Below are positions 35,199 through 44,113 of a stretch of DNA of 64,000 bases, piece after piece (positions within the stretch are counted from its first letter, which is position 1; every line of letters starts with the position of its first letter). The notes below the pieces were generated by a model that was not told the origin of the DNA, made no database searches, and saw only the letters and a list, made by a program, of their open reading frames with translations. The position numbers were made by a program, and so were the translations under genes. The stretch is from Lepidodermella squamata (lineage: Eukaryota > Gastrotricha). The stretch lies in the NCBI GenBank assembly GCA_047495785.1, contig JBLDXI010000015.1:4898001-4962000 (forward strand), given 5' to 3'.

Positions 35199-35255
35199 GT
35201 TGTACATTTTCGGCCAATACGCATAGTTCAGCTTTAAAATCGAGGAAAAAGCTAG

Positions 35256-35335
35256 CGCCTTGGCAGGGAATCGAACCCTGGTCTCCCGTGAGCAGTTAAT
35301 CGCAGTTTCTGGGGTTCGAGTCTCCCGAAGGACGC
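35256..35335. other. tRNA-like degenerate sequence with T-arms on both strands
   Basis: The minus strand has a perfect T-arm (CAGGGTTCGATTCCCTG), and the plus strand has GGGGTTCGAGTC. The ends GCGCCTT and AGGACGC pair imperfectly. No convincing anticodon arm forms, so I treat it as a tRNA relic or fusion of two. Confidence 0.4.
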
Positions 35336-35409
35336 AAGCTTTCAAAAACTTACTGCTAGTTTTAAGTTATTGTTTAGAATGCCTTTGTTAAATATTGACT
35401 CAAATACAT

Positions 35410-35482
35410 GGGGTATTAGCTCAAATGGTCGAGTGCTCACTTAACATGCGAGAGGCAACGGGATCGGCACCCGTATCCTACC
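35410..35482 (+). tRNA. tRNA-Ala-like gene with AAC (Val) anticodon
   Basis: The body matches metazoan tRNA-Ala (TTAGCTCAAATGG D-arm, ATGCGAGAGG, T-loop ATCGGCA), but the anticodon loop is TTAACAT, anticodon AAC. The acceptor stem keeps a G3:T70 wobble, the Ala identity element. It has mismatches at 2:71 and 5:68, and the anticodon stem has one A:C. It may be a pseudogene or an anticodon-shifted tRNA. Confidence 0.6.
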
Positions 35483-35552
35483 ACCAAAGATTTTTTTGCC
35501 ACGAATGCTTCGGCAGCTAAAATTTGGGACTGAATGGTCATCCAAGCCAAAA

Positions 35553-35624
35553 GGGAAAGTAGCTTAGTTATAGAGTGTCTGTCCAGTTAGCAGAAGATTG
35601 AAGGTTCGATCCCCTGAGCCTTGC
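35553..35624 (+). pseudogene. tRNA-Thr-like (AGT) pseudogene
   Basis: The D-arm (GTAGCTTAGTT) and anticodon arm (TCTGT, loop CCAGTTA, GCAGA) fit tRNA-Thr-AGT, and the T-loop is TTCGATC. The acceptor stem does not pair and the T-stem has two mismatches, so it is unlikely to be functional. Confidence 0.6.
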
Positions 35625-35680
35625 TCGATTTTTTGCGATAAGCAGTGATTTTTGCAAAAAACTCATTTCAAAGCAAAACT

Positions 35681-35752
35681 TTCCCTGACCGGGAATCGAA
35701 CCCGGGCCGCCGCGGTGAAAGCGCGGAATCCCAACCACTTGACCATCTAGGA
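35681..35752 (-). tRNA. tRNA-Glu (TTC)
   Basis: Strong match to tRNA-Glu-TTC: GATTCCGCGCTTTCACCGC anticodon arm, perfect T-arm CCGGGTTCGATTCCCGG. The acceptor stem has one A:A mismatch at position 5 and one wobble. Confidence 0.85.
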
Positions 35753-35828
35753 GATATGAAATTAAATACCTGGATTATGTGATAAATTTTCAATACCTTG
35801 TTGAAATTCAAATTTAGAAAAAACGAGT

Positions 35829-35900
35829 GGGCCCGTTCGGGAAATGAACCCAAGACCTCTCGCACCCGAAGCGAGAATCATACTCCTAGACCAACGGGCC
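35829..35900 (-). tRNA. tRNA-Pro (CGG)
   Basis: Perfect 7-bp acceptor stem (GGCCCGT with ACGGGCC), GGTCTAGGAGTATGATTC D-arm, anticodon loop TTCGGGT, paired T-arm. This is the best-preserved tRNA in the cluster. Confidence 0.92.
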
Positions 35901-35969
35901 TGCGATAGAAAACCCCCGAGGGCTTCTAACATGGCAATTAGGATAGGCCAAAAGCAGCGCAAAAAGGTA

Positions 35970-36042
35970 CGCTGAGACCCAGGATCGAATCAGGGACCTT
36001 TAGATCTTCAGTCTAACGCTCTCCCAACTGAGCTATCTCATC
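35970..36042 (-). tRNA. tRNA-Phe (GAA)
   Basis: TAGCTCAGTTGGGAGAGCG, TTAGACTGAAGATCTAAAGG and a T-arm like GATTCGATCC fit tRNA-Phe-GAA. The acceptor stem pairs 6 of 7 (GATGAGA with TCTCAGC). The T-stem has internal mismatches, so the gene may be weakening. Confidence 0.75.
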
Positions 36043-36354
36043 TAAATGGCAGAAGGGTGGTCACTTTCCGTTACATTTCAAATTTCACGATCGCAGATAA
36101 AAATTAAAACAACCCCTCGAACTATGCGTGTCGCGTGCTCTTTGAACCAACCAATCACAGACTTGAAACCACCGGACCAATCAGATAATTGTGGATTCAC
36201 TGATTCCACTAAGATTTCCGACGGTTCAAGTCAAAATGGTACGAGAAAAGAAAATAAAGGTTCGATGATATTAGCTTATTATGATATTAGTCCTTTCTAA
36301 TACCTACGATGGAATCGCATATGAAGAATGGAACATTCTTCCGGTAGGAGCAAA

Positions 36355-37005
36355 TTAAGAAAATAGACAAAACAAATAAAAACCGCCAGTAAAGCCTTGC
36401 ATTATAGGAACATTTTCGCCCACTAATGGAACATGGTGCTGAGACATTTTTAAAGGAGAACCCGAGATAACTTGGAAATCAGTCGGAAATCCCTTCTTTA
36501 CCTTTTTGCCACTGGATTTCTGCTGCGATTTCGTAAATGCCTCCACATAGTTGGCTGGAAACAAGCCCAACTTGCCGGTCGGTTGATGTTCGCCATACCA
36601 CCAGCCCCGCTCTGAAGTCGGCTGCAACAGTACAACGACATCGCCAGGTTCGAAGGTCAGCTCATCAGGCCGCAATGGCTTGTACGGGTAAATGGCTCGG
36701 TAGACATGCGGGCCATTTGTCATCGGCGAGTTGATCAGATGCCGATTTTCGTCGTGACCAGGCAGCTCATCACAAGGCGTGTGCCACTCGACCGAATCAG
36801 TTTCATGAACAGTATCGTCAACGTCGCAGTCGTTTCGGTAATTATCCGCCGTTGTCATGTCGGTGATGCTTGGATTGCCGGCAATACACAACTCGCGATG
36901 AGTCGCCGTCAAACAATCACGAATTTTACTCGTGATTTTGTCCTTCAAGTTGACAGACGCGTTGGAGTTGTTGTGATGGCTGGTATTGCCCGGTTTCGTC
37001 GCCAT
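36355..37005 (-). CDS. SH3-domain protein (216 aa)
   Basis: Starts at ATG 37005, after an in-frame stop. An SH3 domain at about residues 100-157 is clear: YRAIYPYKPLRPDELTFEPG, then GWWYGEH, GLFPANYVEAF, with all the Pro-peptide-binding aromatics (ALYDY-like YPY, WW, PANY). The N-terminal 100 residues are polar with no known domain. After the SH3 comes a Lys/Ser/Gln stretch. The last residues (GFTGGFYLFCLFS) look intron-derived, so splicing to further exons is possible. SH3 domains bind PxxP ligands in signalling and endocytic adaptors; which family this belongs to cannot be told. Confidence 0.7.
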   Translation of the reverse strand: MATKPGNTSHHNNSNASVNLKDKITSKIRDCLTATHRELCIAGNPSITDMTTADNYRNDCDVDDTVHETDSVEWHTPCDELPGHDENRHLINSPMTNGPHVYRAIYPYKPLRPDELTFEPGDVVVLLQPTSERGWWYGEHQPTGKLGLFPANYVEAFTKSQQKSSGKKVKKGFPTDFQVISGSPLKMSQHHVPLVGENVPIMQGFTGGFYLFCLFS

Positions 37006-37290
37006 ATTAGCCAAGTTAAAATCGGAGATTTAAATAATGGCGACCTAGGAAAAAACATTAATAATTCGTGAAAATCAATTACTTTACTGAGAATTGAGCT
37101 CTTGCAATTATCAAATATTCAACAAATAGAAACACAGTAAAACGAAGCTTCAACAAATAGAAGCGATTGAGCAAAAGTTGCCGATACAAAGTGTTTTGAT
37201 TTTTTCCAAATATTGTACAACAAAACAAAATACAGTAGCATAAGTCGCAGAAAATTGCGACCTTTAGACTAAAACAACAATTTTGAAAAA

Positions 37291-40200
37291 CTATTTTGTC
37301 GGCTCGGCTGGGGCGAGGAAGCACGCTTGATTCGGGGTGGTCAACGCAGCTATTACGACTTTTTCGAGACGGGCCAATTCTTGCGCTCCGGCCTCGAGAG
37401 CTCGTTCGCTATTGTCCATTCGATCGCCGGTTTCGCGCTTCAAATCTTCAAGATCAGCAACTCGCTGCTCAGCTTCCTGGAGCGCTTTTTCCAATTTATT
37501 CAAACTAGCCTCCAATTCGCTTAACGACTGCAAATTTTCGGTCGAGGATGGCGGTTGGTTACCATCATTATCATCAGCACTGGATTTACTCAACGTTTCT
37601 AACTCAGCTAAACGAGCTGCGAACATTCGAACAGCAGTTTCGGCTTCGTTCATTTTCGCAACCATGTCATCGCCATCTTTAGTCGCGGCCGTTAGCCGCT
37701 CCGAAATTTTCTGATTGAACGAAGCACGGCGATCTCCGACCTGTCCAGCTATTCTCGTTGATGAATCGTCGTTTTGACGAGCTGCGATTGACAATTGATC
37801 CGCAAGGTTCGACAAACGAGTTGCGTCGTTTGACAACGCAGTCGACGCCTCCTTAAGTTGAGCAACAGTTTGAGTCTGCGCTTGAGATGGTGACGAATCC
37901 GAGACGTCACGCGCTGAACTTGCGATAGTAACGTTATTCACAGTCAATTTCGCCCGGTTCTGTTGCAGTCGAACAAAACTTGAGTTGGCTGTATCGAGAA
38001 GACGCTGGGCATTTGCCCGGCTGTTGTCGATGCGTTGCGAGAAGCCCCATAGTGTATCGAGCAGTTTGCGGCCGTTTTCCATTTGTTTGATCGAGTCATT
38101 TCGCGCTTTATCGGCTGATTCGCGAAGGCCATCGAGCGTTGATAGCAAAGAGTCGGCTTCTTGTTGGCTCACTTTACCGGCCTTGTTTAGCTCACCAAGC
38201 CGGCGAGTGCAGTCAACAGCGGCTTGCAGCGATGCATTTGAATCTCGCTCAAGTCCTAAACATAAAAAGACAAACGAATTTTCAAAATGTAAATTGGTGA
38301 AAAAATCGCCACGCTTCAAATGAAACACTAAAATAGAAAAAAATAGAAAATTTCCCTTAACAGGCGAATTTAAGAGGAAATCACAGAAAGTGGTAATTTG
38401 AATAAAACGATTCTTGGCTTTCCCCGTGTCATGAACCACTATTGCCGGTAGATTATTAATTTGCACGTTTCACCTCAAAAAGAATTAAGTACAAGATGCT
38501 TTCTCGCACAGCAGATTATCAACTGAAAACTGAAAAACTTTCAGAGCATATTTGCTGTTCTGTGATTGGCTCATTTTCTCAGCGTGGTTATACTCTTCTT
38601 TTTTGTGTCGTTTGACAGTGACTGGTCCTGAAACCGACATGAAATCCCAAAATTTGCCACCCAAAAACCCCACAAAAATCCACAAAAAATAGCAAATAGA
38701 AGTTCTAAAGCCATGATCATGATCGAGTCAGATAAGTAAAATTGATGCGGCGCATTTTCGGAATAATTTTTCAGTCCCATGTTTTCCGTTAAGTGAGAAA
38801 GAGCATTAGGCTTTAGGACACTGGTACAGTATTTCTATAGGGAGGAATAATTTTAACAAGAATAAACGTGAAGTGACAGTTTTTACTGCAATAAACTAAT
38901 TTTAGTAAGAATTAAAAGACTGACCTTCGATTCGGTCGCGCGGATCGTAAATAGTTGCAGGCATTTCGATGCTCTGCCGCTGACCGACCGACAGCAACTG
39001 CGCTTCGGTATTGAGGCGCGTCGAAGCGTCGCGGAAGTTGGACGACGCTTTTGTTACGATCGTCACCGCATCCGGTTGCTCGTCACCTGTTGTCGCCTCG
39101 CCTGGGAATGAGTTGGTGACGCGCGTAGTCGCGAATTGCAGCCGCGCCTCCAGGTCACGCAAATCGTCGCGCGCACCCAGCGTAGCCGCGCCAATCATGT
39201 CCGGCAGCGAGCGTGTCATCTCGCTGACCGCGCTGTTGGCCGCGTTGAACTTCTCCGTCGTATTGCCCGCCAGCATCTCGATGCGGCGCCGATTTTCAGC
39301 CAGATCAGCACGTAATTGGCGCGCCTGGGCAGCTGATTGCGCTAACAGGCCGTAACCACTCTCAACAACACCAGACGAAACCTCGCCACCTGCTGCCATT
39401 TTAAGGCGGCGTAGTAGCGCTTTTGACTCATCAATTGAACTAGATGCCATTTGAAGACGAATAGCTAATGTGTCGTTCAACTCGCGCAATTGTTGCGCGG
39501 GGCCAGCCCACTCAGCCAACATTTTTTCGATTAAATTCAAACGCCGCGACTCCTCGAGGAATTCATCGTGAATTTTTTCGAATTGCCGTTTCAACGCGTC
39601 GTAATATCCATTTGCTTGATCTAAAACTTGTTTGATACGAGAAGCCTCGCCCGCTACTGAAAACGCGAGTTCTTGAAGCTCGTTAATGCTCGAAGTAAAA
39701 TTCTTGTCGTCCGATAACGACGCCTGGCCACCAATAATACCGGCCGCAATAGCTTCTAATCGCCGCCTTAATTGATCAATAAGAACGGTTAACCGGCCAA
39801 TTGAGTCGCGCACCTGGCGGTAACATGGCGGGCATTCAGGACAGCCGGCCTTCAAATCGTATCGATTAGACGCGCATTTGTCGCATCGCCGGCCGACTAT
39901 GACGTCTACAGAGTCTGCATTGCATTGACACTGACCAGAAATAGGATCGCAGTCCGTAGATTGAGAGCCAATCGGATCGCAGTCGCACGGCTTGCACCCT
40001 TCGCTCGAAAAACCGAAGTGCTGCGGTAGACAACGGTCACATCTCGGCGGCGCTGTGTTAGGTTGACATTGGCATTGCCCTGTCACAGCGTCACACGCAG
40101 CGGTTTTAGCTCCCCTCGGGTTGCAATTACATGGCTCGCAGCCGTTAGGTTGTGTCATATTGAAATAACCAGTCGAGCAGCGATCGCATTGCCGGCCGAC

Positions 40201-43008
40201 AACGTTCGCCAGACAATCACATTCACCATTCGGATTTCGGCAATTCTGTGACCGGGAACCAGTAGGGTTGCAGTTGCACGGGTGGCACTTAGGCGCGGTT
40301 GGGGCCGTGGCGTCGCCGTAGAACCCGTCCAAACAACGTTCACAGCGTGTTCCAGTGGTGTCGAAACGGCAATTCGTACACTGACCACTGATTCGATCGC
40401 AGGCTAAAATCGCGTTCGGGTCAGCGTTTCCGGAGCACTGACACGGCAGACACTGCAAATTATCACCCTCTCCTGAGCCGTAGTAACCAGGCGCGCAGAT
40501 TTCGCAAAGACGGCCAGTTTTACCAGGAGGGCATTTGTGGCAAACCGGGATGGCTGAATTTGGCGAACCAGTTACCACCATTCTCGAGCAGGTGGCGACC
40601 TCTCCAGGCGTTACCTCTGGGCACGGGCAGGGTTTACAATCGCCAGGCGTTCCTACGGTAGCGTCGCCGTAGTAACCAGGCTTGCACATCTCACAATTAT
40701 CACCGCTGGTGTTTTCTCCACAGTTACATTTGCCGCTATCCGGTTCGCAGGTCAAAGAGTGGTTGTGACATTGGCATGGTACGCAACGCACCATGGGGCC
40801 GCCAAACGGGGTATCACGGCGGAAACCAGACGCGCAATTTTCGCAAAAGTCGCCTGAATATTCTTTACTGCAAGTGCAAAGTTCAACCCACGGTGCGTCG
40901 CCGCCTCCACTTGATCGATAAATAGCCGTTTCCAAAATGACATCATCCAAGTACGCGACTCGGAACGGGCTCAGGTACACGGGTCGAATAGCTAAACGAG
41001 TAACGTTACTAAGAGCTGTTAGCAGCGAACGATCCTGAGAAGGTGCGTCTTGTGAAGGCAGAAGACGAACCGAAACCGAGAGTTGAAGAGGTTTGTTAGG
41101 CTGGTAACCCGTTTGAACATTCAATAGATTCCAGATCGATTGATTGAATGTGTGAATCGGCCAAGATATGGTCGTTTTCGGCTGTGACCAATGCCCACCT
41201 TCTAGAATGATGTCATCTTGTTGGGACATCGGGGGAGGAGCGCCATTGATCCACAGCGTAAAATTGAAATAGCGAGTGAACGCTCTTTTCTGATCACCTA
41301 AAAATTTTGCGGGAGCCAACAATTTGAGTGAGGTTGCAAGAGGGGCGTCTGATGAAGTTGTCGCACTTCTGATTTCAAGCCTGCCATCTTCCGTTACAGA
41401 CAGCGCGTACTGAACCCCAGCGTCGTCCATTGCTTGCCAGCCATCGACAGAAGACGTGAACCGACTAACAATAGTGTTAGGGGAGTAGGAAGGGTGAGAT
41501 TGGCATGAAGTTCCGTGTCCGAAGCAGAAACATGGCTGACAACCCAGGGGGTTAGCAGTGTCCATATTGAAGAAACCAGCGCGGCATAGATCGCAAGCTC
41601 GGCCGTCGACATTCCGCTTACAGCGGCAATTTCCAGAGTGAGGATCACACAATGCTGACTGGGAACCAGCCTCGTGACAAGCGCATGGCCGGCAACCGAC
41701 GTTTGCAGTCATATTGTAGTGATCAGGCAAGCAACGGTTGCATTTTGGTCCAGCAACACCAGGATGACATTGACAATTTCCTTGTTCGTCGCATTGAGTT
41801 TCTGATGAGCCAATAGGGTCGCAGTTGCAGGGTAGGCATGCATCGCGGCTCGTAGAACCGACAGGGCGATAATGACCAGGTAGGCAGCTTTCACAATGAA
41901 ATCCCTGCGTATTATTCTTGCAATCAGTGCATCGACCTCCGCGACCTGTTCGAGCGTAAGCTTCGCCGTCGAAAATGCAGGAGTCCGTATGCCCATGGCA
42001 TTCGCATGCTCTGCATTCGAAAGGCTGGCTCTGAGTGGCAGGCGCATAGGGCAGATCTTGATAGAAGGGGCGGCATTGACCACAATCGCGTCCAGCAGTG
42101 TTGTGCTGACACTGACAATGCAGCTCACCATCAGCATCTTTTGGGCAGCTGCTAGCATGTCCATGACATTTGCATTTTCCACCGACCGCGATGTCGGAAA
42201 TCGCGTAGTAATAGCTCTTCAAAACTTTTGGATCGCCGAATACTTCATCACCGTAAGTATTTAAACGATTCAACACAATTCGAATAGCGACTGATGTTAC
42301 CCATTCCTGCAGAATATTACTTTCAAAGAAAGAGTATGCGCTTGGACGTTCACGCAAGGATGCAAAGGCAAGAGTTCCACCAGTCAACGGCACAATATCG
42401 CTGTATTCTTCGACACAAATGGCCTGATCATCTCGAGTAATTTTCTCACGAGGATCTAATCCATACGTTTCCTTGCAGCGAGATGAATAGTACTCATATG
42501 GAATCCAATCAGAGTCGGGTCTTGTCTTTTTTAATATCTGCATTGACTCGGGACGACTTGAATGAAACTTGATCCGAATGTAGGTAATTTCGATTTCTTT
42601 ACCAAAGTCAAGAGTTAAATTGACGGAATTCGGATGTTGAATTCCCTCGTACATCGTTTCGCTTTGCCAGTAAGTCTCTTCGTTGCGGGCGTCGCTGTTA
42701 TAATCAGTGAGATACTTGGCTGGGTGAGCGAATAAAGCATTCGCATTGTCACAAACTTCACAGCGCGTGTAGTCATTCTGGAATTGTCGAACGGTGATAT
42801 CAGTCTGCAGGCAGTATTCAGTCGGCCCCCGAGCTCCGCACGTGTTTGTAACATGAACAGGCCGTTCAAAAGCAGCATTTATGAATTCTGGCTCACAGTA
42901 CTGCGGCAAGCCCGCACTATTATAGCACATGGATCTGGCCCATGTTCCCGGACTCAGCAGTATAGCAAGTAAGAAGTATAATATCATCCCTAACGATTCA
43001 AAAAACAT
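37291..43008 (-). CDS. laminin subunit gamma
   Basis: I join complement(37291..38255, 38925..43008), 1,682 aa, one 669-nt intron. A hydrophobic signal peptide (LGMILYFLLAILLSPGTWA) is followed by the LN domain with CYNSAGLPQYCEPEFINAAF, YWQSETM, VLQEWVT-like LQEWVT and GDEVFGDPKVLKSYYYAISD. These motifs mark gamma rather than beta or alpha chains. Then come LE repeats of 8-Cys EGF type, an L4/domain IV A (~515-700), more LE repeats to ~1045, and a long coiled coil. The end NQACFLAPAEPTK keeps the Cys that links gamma to beta and a Glu four residues from the end, where integrin binding needs one near the terminus. Laminin is secreted as an alpha-beta-gamma trimer into basement membranes. The length fits LAMC1 (1,609). 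Confidence 0.95.
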
Positions 43009-43469
43009 GAAAAAAATGCGATATCAGATATACGTGAAAGAAGGAATAAGATGAGTAGATGAGCAACTCATCGCAACTGATGAATTTCCCACAAGGTCAG
43101 TGCTTGGAAAGTGGAAAGAATTTACAATAAATTCGGAAGCTTCGCAAACTTATATAAACGCTAAACACAACGACCTCCGTCTCTTATTGGCACTCGGCAC
43201 ATGCATGATGCTAGCTACTGTGGGCTGCGGCTAAGAAAAAGAGGTAACAGGCTAAGGGAGCGAGAGATGCCGAAATTCCAAGTTTAGTTCGAAGTTGATG
43301 GAAAGCTAAAAATTTGAATAATTGCGCTCATTTATCACATAAAATTTTTACAATAGTGAAAAAATGAATTAAACATAATTTTTCACAGTTTTATAACAAA
43401 ACAAATTTTAAATTTTGAATTTACGCGGGAATAAAAGCTGGTTTGCCTAGGTTCCATGATCGGTTAGCC
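43009..43469. other. laminin gamma upstream region
   Basis: 460 bp between the laminin ATG and the adjacent inverted-repeat element. It should hold the promoter. TTATATAAACG (43148-43158, plus-strand reading) may serve as a TATA-like element, but this is weak. Confidence 0.4.
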
Positions 43470-43891
43470 TTTTTCTGCCTAAAATTAGGCAGAATTTTCC
43501 GCTATAGCTTTTTCTGCCTAAAATGGTAAGTAGGCGCTTGAATCGCGTAAAACCCCACAATATGCCTTCAAAATTGAATTTTCTAGTCTATCTTGCAATA
43601 ATAACTAACCTAAATGGCTCAATCCGTGAATAATTCATCATTGGCGCCCATAATAAGGTGGTTAAACGTAACACGTAAAGCGTAGTACTTGGCCTGTCTT
43701 AGCGCGGCATCTTTAGTCATTATCTTCCTATCTTTGATTTATTTTTTATTATAATACGTTTTTTGACAAATAAATGGATCAATGCAATTGAAATGATCAT
43801 TGGCATCGTTTCTGGGGCCTTCCGCTACATAGCGAAATTTTAGGCAGAAAAAGCTATAGCGGAAAATTCTGCCTAATTTTAGGCAGAAAAA
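43470..43891. mobile_element. 422-bp non-autonomous element with perfect 55-bp terminal inverted repeats
   Basis: 43470-43524 and 43837-43891 are exact reverse complements over 55 bp. Each repeat itself contains small palindromes built from TTTCTGCCTAAAA and TTAGGCAGAA, so one strand can fold at two levels. The 312-bp centre has no ORF. Perfect identity suggests recent insertion or conversion. No target duplication is obvious. Confidence 0.85.
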
Positions 43892-44113
43892 ATTTCTCGT
43901 CCATGATCCTTACCCCGGCGATTCGTCGACATTTCGTCGAGCCTAGTATGATCTTGTCTGTGGCATTTTCCTCTGACGATACGACGATCCACGCCACCGG
44001 CAACTGCCTCAGTCAAAGCGAAGTTCGAAATGCAGGGAGCTGCTTTCTAGGGCGATATCTGCGATTGAATATTAAATTTGCTGAGGTTTTTAAATAAGTG
44101 GTTTGACGTGGCA

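Larger units (their letters stand above)
34990..36173. repeat. 49-bp inverted repeats enclosing a tRNA gene cluster
   Basis: 34990-35038 and 36125-36173 are reverse complements with 2 mismatches in 49, sharing a core like GTCTGTGATTGGTTGGTTCA. Weaker inverted similarity continues outward (CGTAGGTATTA near 34883 and 36300) and inward (TCTGCGAT near 35052 and 36093). So the full diverged repeat may reach ~34880 and ~36310. All tRNA and tRNA-like genes of the window lie inside. This could be a foldback-type mobile element that captured tRNA genes, or a segmental inversion scar. Confidence 0.75.

Noticed and set aside
35553-35624. Functional tRNA-Thr (AGT)
   Set aside because: The acceptor stem does not pair and the T-stem has two mismatches.
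36355-36390. SH3 gene spliced to the coiled-coil gene at 33430 as one protein
   Set aside because: Available donors near the SH3 end are weak or in the wrong phase for the phase-0 acceptor at 33430. Left open as a possibility only.
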